NCBI RefSeq assembly: GCF_002127585.1
Contig: NZ_NEGZ01000003.1
Location: forward strand, 195,162-259,161
Source of the DNA: Janthinobacterium sp. GW458P
Lineage (GTDB): Bacteria > Pseudomonadota > Gammaproteobacteria > Burkholderiales > Burkholderiaceae_D
Length of the DNA: 64,000 bases
Direction: 5' to 3'
Shown here: positions 1 through 9,969 of the stretch, piece by piece
Numbering within the stretch: position 1 is the stretch's first letter
Layout of the letters: every line of letters begins with the position of its first letter
The notes under the pieces: generated by a model
Told to the model about the DNA's origin: nothing
Databases searched by the model: none
Seen by the model: only the letters and a program-made list of their open reading frames with translations
Position numbers and translations under genes: made by a program

Positions 1-489
1 TTTGTCGATGCGGCTACCGGCGTATTCGATTCCGGCACGAAGTTCGGGGGCAGTTTTGTCGGGGAGGACAGCAATCTGGACGGCGTGATTGCGTTGGATG
101 AGCTGAGCTATTTCATTACCAATGGCTACCTGTTTTTTCCCGTCTGGCCAGGCCAATATGGGTGCAATACTTCTTCTTACCTCCGGTGCGACGTCAAGAA
201 TTTCAGTTATACACTGACGGGTAAACTTCACTACGAAGCCAGCACCAGCGGCAATGACGAAGGTTCCAGGTCCTGGTATAGCGATGCCGTTATCGGCAGT
301 CACTTCCTCAGCGGTGGAGGAGATTTTATGAAGGGCACAAGTTGGGAACGGCGTTATAACTGGACCGACCAGACGACCTTCACGATTTCTCCGGCGCCCG
401 TTCCTGAGCCAACGGTCGCGTTGATGCTGCCTGCGGGCCTGGCGCTCATGTACCTTGCGCGGGGACGCCGCCGTAACACTTCAGCATAA
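1..489 (+). CDS. PEP-CTERM sorting-domain protein, C-terminal part
   Basis: The reading frame is open from the first base of the window, so the start and the signal peptide lie upstream. About 162 residues are visible. The body has no family I recognise. The end has the PEP-CTERM layout: a VPEP motif about 30 residues from the C terminus, a hydrophobic helix (VALMLPAGLALMYL), then an arginine-rich tail. Such tails target exported proteins to an exosortase in bacteria that make exopolysaccharide, so this is likely a surface or secreted protein processed at the inner membrane. The next 97 bases hold no gene. Confidence 0.8.
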   Translation, partial: FVDAATGVFDSGTKFGGSFVGEDSNLDGVIALDELSYFITNGYLFFPVWPGQYGCNTSSYLRCDVKNFSYTLTGKLHYEASTSGNDEGSRSWYSDAVIGSHFLSGGGDFMKGTSWERRYNWTDQTTFTISPAPVPEPTVALMLPAGLALMYLARGRRRNTSA

Positions 490-586
490 GCCCGCCTTGT
501 CCGCTGCGCCGGAAAACGCATCCGGCAGCCTGGGCCGTGAGCCAGCCGCACACGGCCTTGTTGCACAAACTCATGCCGTCAGACGC

Positions 587-1630
587 TTAGTCTGCCGTCT
601 CGAAGCCTTCCAGTACGTTCACCACATTGATGCCGATTTCCTTCACCGCATAGCCGCCTTCGAGGATGAAGGCGGTGGGCAGGTTCAGATGCGCCAGGCG
701 CTCGCCCACGCGCAGGTAGTCGCCGCTTTGCAGGGCGAACTGCGACAGCGGGTCGCCGGCGAACGTATCGACGCCGAGCGAGACCACCAGCGCGTCGGGC
801 GCATACATATTGATGCGCAGGCAGGCCGTTTCCAGCGCGGCGAACCAGCTGGCCGTGGAACTGCCGGCCGGCAGCGGTAAATTGACGTTGTAGCCGAGCC
901 CCGCGCCGCTGCCCGTTTCATCCGCATGGCCCAGGTAAAACGGATATTCGCTGCGCGGGTCGGCGTGGATGGAAGCGAACAGCACGTCGTCGCGTCCGTA
1001 AAAGATGCTTTGCGTGCCGTTGCCGTGGTGGTAATCGATATCGAGGATGGCGACCTTGCGGGCGCCGTCGTCGAGCAGGTGCTGCGCGGCCAGGGCCGCG
1101 TTGTTCAGAAAACAGTAGCCGCCAAAGAAATCGCTGCCCGCGTGGTGGCCGGGCGGGCGCGTCAGGGCGAAGGTGGCCCGCTCGCCCAGGCGCAGCGCGT
1201 GGGCCGCGTTGACGGCGCAGTCGGCGCCCGTCTTGGCCGCCGTCCAGGTGCCGGCCGTCAGCGGCGTGCCGTTGTCCATCGAGTACAGCCCCAGCCTGGC
1301 CGTGAAGTTCTCCGGCTCGATATCGCTGCGCAGGGTGCGCACGGGCCACACGGATGGCAAGGCGTCCTTGCCCGCATTGTCCGGGTCGAGCGCCAGCCAG
1401 TCGTGCCAGGCGTGGCGCAGGAAATGCAGGTAGCGGGGCGTGTGGATGCGTTCGAGCGAGGTCAGCGGCACGCCGTGCGGCGTGACGATGCGGCCCAGGT
1501 TGCGCCGCCCCAGCTCGGCCACCACCATGTCGGCCCGTTCCGGCGTCTCGAAGCAGGGCACCATGGCGCCGCGAAACCATTCGAAGCGGCCCCGGTGCTG
1601 GCCGTGCAATTCATTATAGAAGGTCAGCAT
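587..1630 (-). CDS. Histone deacetylase family protein (acetylpolyamine amidohydrolase-like)
   Basis: This is a 347-residue zinc amidohydrolase of the HDAC superfamily, whose bacterial members remove acetyl groups from polyamines, acetoin-related substrates or lysines. Visible motifs are the His-His pair at 162-163 (RPPGHHAG), the DIDYHHGNG zinc motif (Asp199, His201), the second zinc aspartate in GVDTFAGDP (about 288), and a C-terminal EGGY supplying the usual transition-state tyrosine. The start at MLTFYNE is chosen because it lies 25 bases after the gshA stop; a longer frame would run back into gshA. It is probably in one operon with gshA. The substrate is not decided by sequence; acetylpolyamine is the best guess. 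Confidence 0.85.
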   Translation of the reverse strand: MLTFYNELHGQHRGRFEWFRGAMVPCFETPERADMVVAELGRRNLGRIVTPHGVPLTSLERIHTPRYLHFLRHAWHDWLALDPDNAGKDALPSVWPVRTLRSDIEPENFTARLGLYSMDNGTPLTAGTWTAAKTGADCAVNAAHALRLGERATFALTRPPGHHAGSDFFGGYCFLNNAALAAQHLLDDGARKVAILDIDYHHGNGTQSIFYGRDDVLFASIHADPRSEYPFYLGHADETGSGAGLGYNVNLPLPAGSSTASWFAALETACLRINMYAPDALVVSLGVDTFAGDPLSQFALQSGDYLRVGERLAHLNLPTAFILEGGYAVKEIGINVVNVLEGFETAD

Positions 1631-1655
1631 GGGGGCGCTTTGCGCAAGGTCAGGC

Positions 1656-3257
1656 TCAGGTGTGCGAACACAGGGTGCTGGCGCGGTAGGCGGCGACGAA
1701 GTCGTCGAAGCTGCCGGCGGGCGCCGCTTCCATGGCGCGCTGCTCGGCCAGCGAGCTTTCCGCCAGCTGGTCGAAATACGCGCTTTGTTCCTTTGTTGCC
1801 GGATGCGCGCGGAAAAACGCCGCATGGCGTTCGCTTTGCTGCAGGCCGAAGGCGGCAAACGAGCCGCCGTTGGCGCGCAGCTCGGCCAAGACCTTTGCCG
1901 ATGGCGTCGCGTCCGCGTCGGCCAGTTTACGGGCCTGCGCCGCCAGGCTGTCCGCATGCTGCGTGCCGCCCTGGCGCGCGTCGAGCAAGGCCGCCACGGG
2001 CGCGATGCGCGCCAGCAGTTCCTCGCCCCACGCCTGCAGGGTGATTTCCTGACCGTCGCGGCGCAGGCTCAAGCCCGGCTTGCGGCCTTCCTTGACGGTG
2101 CGGGCGAAATTGTTCGTGTAGCAGGCGCTTTGCTCGGCAGAAATCGGCGCGCTGTCGTCGAGCGCGCAGAACAGCAGGAAGGCGTCGAGGAAGCGGCCCG
2201 TTTCCAGGCTGATGCCCACCGGTTCGAACGGGTCCACATCCATGCAGCGCACTTCGATGTACTGCACGCCGCGCAGGCACAGGGCCTGGATGGGGCGCTC
2301 GCCCGTGCGGATCACGCGTTTCGGGCGGATGGTCGAATAGTATTCATTTTCGATCTGCAGCACGTTGGTGGACAACTGTATCCACTCGCCATCCTTTTTC
2401 GTGCCCAGCGCCGCGTACGGCGGATACGGGTCGTTGACGGCGTGCGTGAGGGCGTTGACGTAGTCATCGAGGCTGTTTTCGTGCGGGCGCAGGCCGGACT
2501 GGGCGTCGTTCTGGTAGCCGAGGTCGCTCATGCGCAGGCTGGTGGCATAGGGCAGGAACAGGGTGTCGTCGGACAAGGTGTCGAGCTTGTGCGCGCGGCC
2601 GCGCAGGAAACCGCTGGAAAGTGCCGGCGAGGCGCCGAACAGATACATCAGCAGCCAGCTGTAGCGGCGGAAATTGCGGATCGTCGCCAGATAGCTTTCC
2701 GACTGCACGTCTTTCGGCGTGGCGGCCGCCTGCGCCGGGCTGGCGCTGGTGTCCGGATGGCTGGCCAGTACTTGCCACAGCTGCTCGTCGAGCGAATAGT
2801 TGTAGTGGATGCCGGCGATGCACTGCATGGCTTTGCCGTAGCGCAAGGCCAGGCCGCGCCGGTAGACGTGCTTGAGCATGCCCATGTTCGAGCTGCCGTA
2901 GTTGGCGATCTCGATGTCCGCTTCGGGCGGCAGCTGGCAGGGCATCGACTGGCTCCACAGCAACTCGTCGCCGAGGCGGCTGTAGGCGTGGCGGTGCACG
3001 GTATCGAGCTTGTCGAGCGTGACGGCGATATCGGCTTCGGCCGGGGTGATGAATTCGAGCAGCGCTTCGGCGTAGTCGGTGGTGATTTCAGGGTGCGTCA
3101 GCGCCGAGCCCAGGGCGGCGGGGTGGGGCGTGGAAGCCAGATGGCCGGCGTGGTCGACGCGCAGGGTTTCACGCTCGATGCCGCGCAAGCCGCCCAGCAG
3201 CGCGCGGTTGGCATCTTCAGTCAGCAATGCCAGGCGGCGAGTCAACAGGTTGGGCAA
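1656..3257 (-). CDS. gshA: Glutamate-cysteine ligase
   Basis: The 533-residue protein is the proteobacterial (type 1) glutamate-cysteine ligase, which makes gamma-glutamylcysteine from ATP, glutamate and cysteine in the first step of glutathione synthesis in the cytoplasm. The family signature is clear around residues 20-140, including GIERETLRV, the [13 protein letters not shown] segment and the [14 protein letters not shown] region. Length fits the E. coli enzyme (518). I chose a TTG start at 3257 because a good AAGGA ribosome site lies eight bases before it and the N terminus then matches the family ([11 protein letters not shown]). An upstream ATG would add 28 unrelated residues. The HDAC-family gene follows 25 bases downstream. 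Confidence 0.92.
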   Translation of the reverse strand: MPNLLTRRLALLTEDANRALLGGLRGIERETLRVDHAGHLASTPHPAALGSALTHPEITTDYAEALLEFITPAEADIAVTLDKLDTVHRHAYSRLGDELLWSQSMPCQLPPEADIEIANYGSSNMGMLKHVYRRGLALRYGKAMQCIAGIHYNYSLDEQLWQVLASHPDTSASPAQAAATPKDVQSESYLATIRNFRRYSWLLMYLFGASPALSSGFLRGRAHKLDTLSDDTLFLPYATSLRMSDLGYQNDAQSGLRPHENSLDDYVNALTHAVNDPYPPYAALGTKKDGEWIQLSTNVLQIENEYYSTIRPKRVIRTGERPIQALCLRGVQYIEVRCMDVDPFEPVGISLETGRFLDAFLLFCALDDSAPISAEQSACYTNNFARTVKEGRKPGLSLRRDGQEITLQAWGEELLARIAPVAALLDARQGGTQHADSLAAQARKLADADATPSAKVLAELRANGGSFAAFGLQQSERHAAFFRAHPATKEQSAYFDQLAESSLAEQRAMEAAPAGSFDDFVAAYRASTLCSHT

Positions 3258-3471
3258 TTTGAGCTTCCTTTCTTGTGCAGCAGATAAATAATTTGTGCTG
3301 AGATTAACCGAATTTTGGCAAATGCGTCGGCGCCGGCCCAAAAAACGCCGCGTCGCCAGCGTCCGTCCCGGGCAGAGGGGACGGCGCTTCGGTCAGGAAT
3401 TCGCTTGATAGTTTAACAAACTGCGGGGGATCTGGCGCGCGGCCGGGTCAAGCTTTGCGCAGGCGGCAACG

Positions 3472-4302
3472 TCAGCCCAGGCGGGCGCCGCTGACACGCT
3501 CGATGCCGGCCAGGTCGCGCCAGCTTTGCACTTTGCTGTAGCCGGCGTCGGCCAGCAAGCCGCGCACGGACGGCGCCTGGTCATAGCCGTGCTCCATCAG
3601 CAGCCAGGCGCCGGCCGCCAGGTGGCGCGCGGCGCCGGCAACGATGGTGCGCAGGGCCGACAGGCCGTCCGCATGGTCGGTCAGGGCGCCGGCCGGCTCG
3701 AAGCGCAGGTCGCCTTCGGCCAGGTGGCGGTCGCCGCTGGCGATGTAGGGGGGATTGGAGACGATCAGGTCGAATTTTTCCGTGCCCAGCGCTTCGAACC
3801 AGTCGCTGGCCATGAAGGTGATGTTGACGCCGTTGGCGCTGGCGTTGCGGCGCGCCACGGCCAGCGCCGCGCTGCTGACATCGAGGGCCGTGACGACGGC
3901 GTCGGGCCGCGTGTACGCCAGCGCGACGGCGATGGCGCCGCTGCCCGTGCCCATGTCGAGCACCCGTCCGCCGGGCGGCAGGCGCTCGAGCGCCAGCTCC
4001 ACCAGCACTTCCGTGTCGGGACGGGGAATCAGCACGGCCTCGTTCACTTCGAACGGCAGGCCGAAGAATTCGCGCCGGCCGACGATGTAGGCGATCGGCT
4101 CGCCCTGCAGGCGGCGCGCCAGCAGGCCTGACAGGCGTTCGGTCTCTTCTGAAGTGAGTACTCGCTGCGATTGCGTGATCAGCGAGACGCGCGACAGGCC
4201 CAGCGCGTGGCCCAGCAGGATGCGGTTGTCGAGCGGATCGAGCAGCGGACGGATTTGCAGGGCGCCGACAGTGCTGCCGGCGGGGATCAGTGTTTCTGGC
4301 AT
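3472..4302 (-). CDS. prmC: Peptide chain release factor N(5)-glutamine methyltransferase
   Basis: This 276-residue SAM-dependent methyltransferase modifies the glutamine of the GGQ motif in release factors RF1 and RF2. An N-terminal helical domain binds the release factor. The Rossmann methyltransferase part has the SAM loop DMGTGSG at 116-122 and the hallmark NPPY motif at 183-186 that holds the target glutamine. It starts 8 bases after the dsbB stop, so the two are likely co-transcribed, and its substrate gene prfA is just upstream. A start further upstream would overlap dsbB and is not needed. The 214 bases between its stop and gshA show nothing I can identify. Confidence 0.95.
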   Translation of the reverse strand: MPETLIPAGSTVGALQIRPLLDPLDNRILLGHALGLSRVSLITQSQRVLTSEETERLSGLLARRLQGEPIAYIVGRREFFGLPFEVNEAVLIPRPDTEVLVELALERLPPGGRVLDMGTGSGAIAVALAYTRPDAVVTALDVSSAALAVARRNASANGVNITFMASDWFEALGTEKFDLIVSNPPYIASGDRHLAEGDLRFEPAGALTDHADGLSALRTIVAGAARHLAAGAWLLMEHGYDQAPSVRGLLADAGYSKVQSWRDLAGIERVSGARLG

Positions 4303-4310
4303 AGGTAAGT

Positions 4311-4781
4311 TTATTGTTTGCGGCGCAGCAAGGTCCACAGCAGGCCGATGGCGAAGATGGCAAACCAGATGAACGCCCATTGCGGGATCGACAGGCCGAA
4401 AAACGGCTCGCCGGCGTTTTCGCAGGCGCCATACGATTCAAACATGAACGGCATGAGCTCGGCCGTGAAAATCTTGTTCAGCGCCGTTTCCACCGGGTCG
4501 ATGCCGCACGAGAAGCCGGGATGGGCCAGCACGTACAGATGCTTGGCGCCCACGCCCAGGCCGCCCAGGGCCGCCAGCAAGCCGATGCCGGCGCCGATTT
4601 TCGGGCGGTTGGCGGCGGCGCCGGCCAGGCAGGCGATGCCGATGGCGAGGAACAGGTAGCGCTGGATCACGCACAGCGGGCAGGGCGCCATGTTCATGGC
4701 GTGCTGCAAATACATGGCCACGCCCAGCATCAGGAAACACAGGGCGGCGATCAACAGGAGGACGGTGCGTGAATTTTTCAT
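4311..4781 (-). CDS. dsbB: Disulfide bond formation protein B
   Basis: DsbB is the inner-membrane enzyme that reoxidises DsbA and passes electrons to quinone. The 156-residue protein has four hydrophobic segments. The first periplasmic cysteine pair is the CPLC motif at 34-37. The second pair is at 92 (FSCG) and 120 (ACENAG). Length and spacing fit the family. Its place between prfA and prmC, two partners in translation termination, is unusual; 8 bases separate it from prmC. The start at MKNSRTVLL is supported by the immediate membrane helix that follows. Confidence 0.95.
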   Translation of the reverse strand: MKNSRTVLLLIAALCFLMLGVAMYLQHAMNMAPCPLCVIQRYLFLAIGIACLAGAAANRPKIGAGIGLLAALGGLGVGAKHLYVLAHPGFSCGIDPVETALNKIFTAELMPFMFESYGACENAGEPFFGLSIPQWAFIWFAIFAIGLLWTLLRRKQ

Positions 4782-4883
4782 GGGCGACACGGTGAGGTGG
4801 ATGGAATCGGGCTGGTCATTTTCGCACAAGGGCCGATTTTTGTTGCTTAGCCGCTACTTAAGCCCTTGATCTGGCCGGGCGCT

Positions 4884-4970
4884 TTAAAAAGTGTTCAGGG
4901 CAAGGCGCAGCGCCGCAGGCAGTACGCATGGTCGGCCAGGCGATGCAACGCCGCCATGGACGCTTTTTAA
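4884..4970. repeat. Intergenic nested palindrome, copy A
   Basis: About 85 bases form a large imperfect inverted repeat. The outer arms read AAAAAGTGTTCAGGG and CCATGGACGCTTTTT, and the core contains a GCGTACTGCCTGCGGC segment when read on the minus strand. A clearly related element lies at 48348-48432 with the same core order. The right end runs over the prfA stop codon. Read on the minus strand it could act as a prfA terminator because a stem ends in a T run, but its size and second copy suggest a dispersed repeat family. Confidence 0.6.
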
Positions 4971-6043
4971 TCGCCCAGCGCAGCCAGCAGCTCCGCTTGA
5001 TGCTCTGCCGCCAGCGCATTCGTCAGCTCCGTCAAATCGCCATCCATGATGAAGTCCAGCTTGTACAAGGTCAGGTTGATGCGGTGGTCCGTCAGGCGGC
5101 CCTGCGGGAAGTTATAGGTGCGGATGCGCTCGCTGCGGTCGCCGGAGCCGATCAGGCTCTTGCGGGTGGCCGCTTCCTTCGACTGCTGTTCGCGCAGCTG
5201 CACGTCCTTGATGCGCGCGGCCAGCACTTTCATCGCCTGCGCCTTGTTCTTGTGCTGGCTGCGGTCATCCTGGCATTCGACGACGATGCCGGTGGGCAAG
5301 TGGGTGATGCGCACGGCCGAATCCGTCTTGTTGATGTGCTGTCCGCCGGCGCCCGAGGCGCGGTAGGTGTCGATGCGCAGGTCGGCCGGGTTGATGTTGA
5401 CGTCTTCGACTTCATCGGCTTCCGGCATCACGGCCACCGTGCAGGCGGACGTGTGGATGCGGCCCTGCGTTTCCGTGGCCGGCACGCGCTGCACGCGGTG
5501 GCCGCCCGACTCGAACTTCAGCTTGGAATACGCGCCATTGCCGACCACGCGCACGATCACTTCGCGGTAGCCGCCCAGGTCGGAGTCCGATGACGACACC
5601 AGCTCCACCTGCCAGCGGTTGCGCTCGGCAAAGCGCGTGTACATGCGCAACAGGTCGCCGGCGAACAGGGCGGACTCGTCGCCGCCCGTGCCGGCGCGAA
5701 TTTCCAGGAAGATATTGCGCTCGTCATTGACGTCCTTCGGCAGCAGCATGGTCTGCAGCTCGCGCTCGAGCTGCGCCATGGTGGCTTTCGCCGCCTCGAT
5801 CTCTTCCTGGGCGAATTCCTTCATGTCCGGATCGGCCAGCATCTCTTGCGCTGTCGCAATATCGTTGCCCGCTTCCTGGTAGGAGCGGTACAGGGCCACC
5901 AGCGGGCCCAGTTCGGCGTGTTCGCGCGTCATCTTGCGGTAGCTGTCCATGTTCGACGTGGCGTCGGGATGCATCAGCAGTTCGTCGAGTTCGACCAGGC
6001 GGTTCGCCAGTTGATCGAGTTTGGCCAGCATGGATGGTTTCAT
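4967..6043 (-). CDS. prfA: Peptide chain release factor 1
   Basis: RF1 recognises UAA and UAG stop codons and triggers peptide release on the ribosome. The 358-residue protein has the GGQ motif in a [10 protein letters not shown] context and the RF1 stop-codon tripeptide PAT (in [10 protein letters not shown]), which separates it from RF2 (SPF). Length matches the E. coli protein (360). The ATG at 6043 gives the normal RF1 N terminus (MKPSMLAKL). It lies 88 bases after hemA, the classic hemA-prfA order, and its methylase gene prmC is two genes further on. The stop codon lies inside a repeat element. Confidence 0.97.
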   Translation of the reverse strand: MKPSMLAKLDQLANRLVELDELLMHPDATSNMDSYRKMTREHAELGPLVALYRSYQEAGNDIATAQEMLADPDMKEFAQEEIEAAKATMAQLERELQTMLLPKDVNDERNIFLEIRAGTGGDESALFAGDLLRMYTRFAERNRWQVELVSSSDSDLGGYREVIVRVVGNGAYSKLKFESGGHRVQRVPATETQGRIHTSACTVAVMPEADEVEDVNINPADLRIDTYRASGAGGQHINKTDSAVRITHLPTGIVVECQDDRSQHKNKAQAMKVLAARIKDVQLREQQSKEAATRKSLIGSGDRSERIRTYNFPQGRLTDHRINLTLYKLDFIMDGDLTELTNALAAEHQAELLAALGD

Positions 6044-6131
6044 AGCGGTTCGCGGTAAAAGAGGAGATAAAGGGGCGGCGCGCCCGGCGGGCGGGCAGGG
6101 GGCGGCCGCGCGGGCGGCCAGCGGGGCTGCG

Positions 6132-7406
6132 CTAACGGCGCGGGCGGAACAGTTTCGGCAGCAGGGTGGCCAGCTGCTTGCGCTCGTCGCCTTGCGCATG
6201 GTGCAGCGCCTGTTGCGGGCCATGCAGGAACTTCGCCGTCAAGCCTTTCGACAGCGCTTCGAGCACGGCGTCGATGTCGGCGCCCTTGGCCAGCATCTTG
6301 CGCGCCCGTTCCACTTCCAGCAGGCGCAGCGCTTCGCTGTTTTCATGCAAATGCTGGATGACGGGCACCATGGCGCGGTCGTCGACCCAGCTCATGAACG
6401 ATTGCACGCGCGTCTCGATGATGGCTTCGGCTTGCGCCACGGCCGCCTGCCGGCTTTCCAGGCCCGTCTGCACGACCTTGCCCAGGTCGTCGACCGTGTA
6501 CAGGAAGACGTCGTTCAAACGGCCCACTTCGGCCTCGATATCGCGCGGCACGGCCAGGTCGACCATGAACATGGGCTTGTGGCGGCGCGCCTTGATGGCG
6601 CGCTCGACCAGGCCCAGGCCCAGCAGCGGCAGGGACGACGCCGTGCACGAGATGACGATGTCGAACTGGTGCAGCTTTTCCGGCAGGTCCGCCAGGCGGA
6701 TGGCCGTGCCGCTGTAGCGGTGCGCCAGCTCTTCGCCGCGTTCCATGGTGCGGTTGGCTATCGTGATGCTTTTCGGATTTTGTGCGGCAAAGTGCGTGGC
6801 GCACAATTCGATCATTTCGCCGGCGCCGATGAACAGCACATTCTGTTCGGCGATCTTGTCGAAAATGCGCTGCGACAGTCGCACGGCGGCGGCCGCCATG
6901 GAAACGCTGTGGGCGCCGATTTCCGTGCTGCTGCGCACTTCCTTGGCGACGGAAAAGCTGCGCTGGAACAACTGGTGCAGATAGGTGCCCAGGCCGCCCG
7001 CCTCGTCGGCCGTGCGGATGGCGTCCTTGATCTGCCCCAGGATCTGCGTTTCGCCCAGCACCATCGAATCGAGCCCGGAAGCGACGCGGAAAGTGTGGCG
7101 CACGGCATCGTGCTGCGGCAGCATGTACAAGTGGGGGCGCAGCTCGCTGTAGTTGAGCTGGTGGTAGTCGGCCAGGAAATGCGCGCCCGCGTCGAGCGGG
7201 TTCGGCACATGGCTGGCCGCATACAATTCCGTGCGGTTGCAGGTCGAGAGGATGGCCGCTTCGTCGTTGTCGCGCAAGTCGATGCGCTGGAACCAGGTGC
7301 GCGCCGCCATCACCGCCTGGCCCAGATGCTCAGGCGCAAACGCCAGCTGTTCGCGGAGCGACACTGGGGCGGTGGTGTGGTTGAGGCCGACGGCAAGCAG
7401 TTGCAT
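6132..7406 (-). CDS. hemA: Glutamyl-tRNA reductase
   Basis: This enzyme reduces glutamyl-tRNA(Glu) to glutamate-1-semialdehyde with NADPH, the first committed step of the C5 route to haem. The 424-residue protein starts with the family N terminus ([20 protein letters not shown]), includes the catalytic cysteine in STCNRTELY near residue 50, the NADPH domain ([10 protein letters not shown]), and the C-terminal dimerisation helices. The start at 7406 is the normal family start. It is the first gene of the minus-strand run hemA-prfA-dsbB-prmC. The gene upstream is a separate response regulator 92 bases away. Confidence 0.97.
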   Translation of the reverse strand: MQLLAVGLNHTTAPVSLREQLAFAPEHLGQAVMAARTWFQRIDLRDNDEAAILSTCNRTELYAASHVPNPLDAGAHFLADYHQLNYSELRPHLYMLPQHDAVRHTFRVASGLDSMVLGETQILGQIKDAIRTADEAGGLGTYLHQLFQRSFSVAKEVRSSTEIGAHSVSMAAAAVRLSQRIFDKIAEQNVLFIGAGEMIELCATHFAAQNPKSITIANRTMERGEELAHRYSGTAIRLADLPEKLHQFDIVISCTASSLPLLGLGLVERAIKARRHKPMFMVDLAVPRDIEAEVGRLNDVFLYTVDDLGKVVQTGLESRQAAVAQAEAIIETRVQSFMSWVDDRAMVPVIQHLHENSEALRLLEVERARKMLAKGADIDAVLEALSKGLTAKFLHGPQQALHHAQGDERKQLATLLPKLFRPRR

Positions 7407-7498
7407 TTCAGGACTATTGGGAATTCTTATGCCGACATTATAGCGCCTTGTGCCCTCTCTTTGAGCAGTTCGCCTGTTTTCGCCCTGGCGCCCTGGCG

Positions 7499-8188
7499 TC
7501 ACCCCCCCAGTTTTTCCAGGCGATAACCATAACTGTAGACCGGCACCAGGCGGTAGCCGTGTTCCGGTTTCAGCTGCAGCTTGTTGCGCACGCGCGAAAC
7601 ATGGGTATCCATGGTGCGCGAAGGCAGGGCCGTATCGCGCTGCCATACGGCTTCGTGGATATAGGCGCGCGACAGGGGGCGGCCCAGGTTGCGGAAAAAC
7701 AGCAGGGCCAGGGCGAATTCCTTGTGCGTCACGTCGAGCGCCTCGCCATCCTTGAGCAGGCGGCCGGGACGCATTTCAAACGTGTATGGTCCGAATTGCA
7801 ATTGCTCGGCGCCATTCTGGCTCGGATAGGCCACGCGCAGCAGCGCCTGGGTGCGCAAGGTCAGTTCGCTGCGCCGCAAGGGCTTGATCATGTAGTCGTC
7901 GGCGCCGGCCGTCATGCCCGCCACCACGTCGTCTTCGCCGGAGCTGTTGGTCATAAACAACACAGGCGCCTTGGGCGCCAGTTTTTCCCGCGCGCGGCGC
8001 AGCACTTCGGCGCCGTCCAGGTCGCTGACATGCCAGTCGAGGATGAGCATGTCGCAACTGTCCTTGCGCAACTGGCCCAGCATTTCCTTGCCACTCTGAA
8101 ACTCGTGGCAAGCGTGGCCGGCAGCGGTGAGCACCTGGCAGATCAGTTCTGCCTGACTGTGATCGCTATCGAGTACGGCAATTCGCAT
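7499..8188 (-). CDS. OmpR-family response regulator
   Basis: The 229-residue protein has a receiver domain (about 1-115) with the acidic pair near residues 7-9, phosphoacceptor Asp51 in MLILDW, Thr80 and Lys102, followed by a winged-helix DNA-binding domain (about 130-225) ending in YSYGYRLE. It would bind DNA when phosphorylated by a sensor kinase. No histidine kinase gene is next to it, so it is an orphan and its input is unknown. It is transcribed in the same direction as hemA but has its own upstream region of 168 bases, shared divergently with the DUF697-like gene. Confidence 0.88.
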   Translation of the reverse strand: MRIAVLDSDHSQAELICQVLTAAGHACHEFQSGKEMLGQLRKDSCDMLILDWHVSDLDGAEVLRRAREKLAPKAPVLFMTNSSGEDDVVAGMTAGADDYMIKPLRRSELTLRTQALLRVAYPSQNGAEQLQFGPYTFEMRPGRLLKDGEALDVTHKEFALALLFFRNLGRPLSRAYIHEAVWQRDTALPSRTMDTHVSRVRNKLQLKPEHGYRLVPVYSYGYRLEKLGG

Positions 8189-8356
8189 AATTGGCTGGAG
8201 TGTGTAGCAACAAACAGACGGTCCGCTCTGCTTATCGTAATGTTAAGGAATGCTCAAGTGAAATATAACAGAGATTGCAACTGTGTCCAGTGAAATCGGC
8301 GGCCGCATTCTTTACGTTACACTTGTTCATCTACCCCCACCAGCGGAGAAACGGGC

Positions 8357-8860
8357 ATGGCAGACCAGAGCACCACGGATTGGACCCTGATACCGGCCAG
8401 TAGTGCGGAAATCGAGCAGGTGCGCGAGCGTTGCCGGCGCCTGGTGCAGCGGCGCGCCGTGATGTCGGCCGGCGCCTCGGCCATCCCCATTCCCGGCATC
8501 GACCTGATGTCGGACGTGGGCCTGTTTTCCATGCTGATCAATGATATCAACCACGAATTCGGCCTCACGCCCGAGCAGATCGAGCGCCTCAACCCGCAGT
8601 TCAAGCTGATGGCCTACCGCGCGGCGGTGGGCATGGGGGGCATGCTGGTAGGGAAGCTGGTGTCGCGCGAACTGATACTCCAGCTGCTCAAGCGCAGTGG
8701 CGTCAAGATTGCCACCAAGCAGGTGGCACGCTTCGTGCCGTTCGCCGGCCAGGCGGTGGCGGCGGCCATCGGCTACGCCGTGTTCCGCCAGATCGGCAAC
8801 CAGCACGTGAATGCCTGCGCCGCGGTGGCGCAGGAATTGCTCACGGTCAGGCCGGAGTAG
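8357..8860 (+). CDS. DUF697-like small membrane protein
   Basis: A 167-residue protein with the pattern RRAVMSAGASAIPIPGIDL, then FGLTPEQIERL, and glycine-rich hydrophobic segments (VGMGGMLVGKL and FVPFAGQAVAAAIGYAVF). This pattern resembles DUF697/YcjF-type proteins, which are often tied to membranes and sometimes to GTPases. The function is unknown. A GGAG-type ribosome site (cagcGGAGaa) precedes the ATG. It converges on minE, with only three bases between the stops, and has no obvious functional partner nearby. I am fairly sure it is a gene and less sure of the family. Confidence 0.7.
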   Translation: MADQSTTDWTLIPASSAEIEQVRERCRRLVQRRAVMSAGASAIPIPGIDLMSDVGLFSMLINDINHEFGLTPEQIERLNPQFKLMAYRAAVGMGGMLVGKLVSRELILQLLKRSGVKIATKQVARFVPFAGQAVAAAIGYAVFRQIGNQHVNACAAVAQELLTVRPE

Positions 8861-8863
8861 GTC

Positions 8864-9115
8864 TTACGCGTCCGGCAGCACCACGTTGACGTCGAGCACC
8901 TCCAGGTTGCCCTGGCGGTCCAGCGAAATCTTGATGTCGTCGGCATTGACCTTGGTGTACTTGGAAATGACGGCGATCAATTCCTTGTGCAGGGCGGGCA
9001 GGAAGTCCGGACCATCGCGTCCGCTGCGTTCGCGGGCGATGATGATCTGCAGGCGTTCCTTGGCCGCGGTGGCCGTCTTCGGCTTGGGGGGGAACAGGAA
9101 AGAAAGCAAGGCCAT
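8864..9115 (-). CDS. minE: Cell division topological specificity factor MinE
   Basis: The 83-residue protein has the MinE layout: a short amphipathic N terminus (MALLSFLF), the MinD-binding stretch ([14 protein letters not shown]) and the C-terminal specificity domain with a beta strand and DVNVVLP end. MinE stimulates the ATPase of MinD and drives pole-to-pole oscillation so that division is placed at midcell. It follows minD with one base between them, so the two are surely co-transcribed. A longer frame reading back into minD is not credible. Confidence 0.96.
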   Translation of the reverse strand: MALLSFLFPPKPKTATAAKERLQIIIARERSGRDGPDFLPALHKELIAVISKYTKVNADDIKISLDRQGNLEVLDVNVVLPDA

Positions 9116-9116
9116 A

Positions 9117-9932
9117 TCACTTCGCCCCAAAAATGCGCTGGAGTAATCCAGGCTTTTCATAGTTGGTAAAGCGCAACTCGACATCTTCGCCGAGGAAACG
9201 CGAGACCACGTCTTCATAGGCTTGCGCCACGTCCGTGCCCGTGAAATGGATGGCCGGATTGCCCTGGTTCGAGGCCGCCAGCACCTGTTCCGATTCGGGG
9301 ATGATGCCCACCAGCGGGATGCGCAGGATTTCCTGCACGTCCTGGTAGGACAGCATTTCATCCGATTCCACGCGCTTCGGCGAGTAGCGGGTAATCAGCA
9401 AATGCTCCTTGACCGGCTCGCCGCCCGTCTGCGCGCGGCGCGACTTGGCTTGCAGGATGCCCAGGATGCGGTCCGAATCGCGCACCGACGACACTTCCGG
9501 GTTGGTGACGATGATGGCTTCGTCGGCAAACGTCAGCGCCATCAGCGCGCCATGCTCGATGCCGGCCGGCGAATCGCAGATGATGAATTCGAAACCCATG
9601 TTGATCAGGTCGTTCAACACGCGTTCCACGCCTTCTTCCGACAGCGCATCCTTGTCGCGCGTCTGCGACGCGGGCAGGATGAACAGGTTGTCGCAGTGCT
9701 TGTCCTTGATCAAGGCCTGGTTCAGGGTGGCCTCTTTATTGATCACATTGATCAGGTCATAGACGACGCGGCGCTCGCAACCCATGATCAGGTCGAGGTT
9801 ACGCAGGCCCACGTCGAAGTCGAGCACGGCTGTCTTGTGGCCGCGCATGGCCAGGCCAGTGGAAAAACTGGCGCTAGAGGTCGTCTTGCCGACACCGCCC
9901 TTGCCGGACGTCACAACAATAATTCTTGCCAC
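9117..9932 (-). CDS. minD: Septum site-determining protein MinD
   Basis: MinD is a membrane-associated ATPase that recruits MinC and oscillates with MinE. The 271-residue protein has the deviant Walker A motif [10 protein letters not shown] at 9-18 with signature Lys11 and Lys16, the switch region [11 protein letters not shown], and a C-terminal amphipathic membrane-targeting helix (PGLLQRIFG). Length equals the E. coli protein (270). It lies 37 bases after minC and one base before minE in a minCDE operon. Confidence 0.98.
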   Translation of the reverse strand: MARIIVVTSGKGGVGKTTSSASFSTGLAMRGHKTAVLDFDVGLRNLDLIMGCERRVVYDLINVINKEATLNQALIKDKHCDNLFILPASQTRDKDALSEEGVERVLNDLINMGFEFIICDSPAGIEHGALMALTFADEAIIVTNPEVSSVRDSDRILGILQAKSRRAQTGGEPVKEHLLITRYSPKRVESDEMLSYQDVQEILRIPLVGIIPESEQVLAASNQGNPAIHFTGTDVAQAYEDVVSRFLGEDVELRFTNYEKPGLLQRIFGAK

Positions 9933-9969
9933 AAATAATCCTTTTCAGATATCTCTTGAATTGTGCAGC

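Noticed and set aside
926..3287. Long plus-strand open frames opposite the HDAC-family and gshA genes
   Set aside because: They are antisense shadows caused by high GC codon bias; their predicted proteins are Arg/Ala/Gly-rich without motifs while the opposite strand has clear families.
4884..4970. tRNA-like or CRISPR-like structure
   Set aside because: No T-loop, no anticodon arm and no spaced direct repeats; the inverted-repeat layout and the second copy fit a dispersed palindrome instead.
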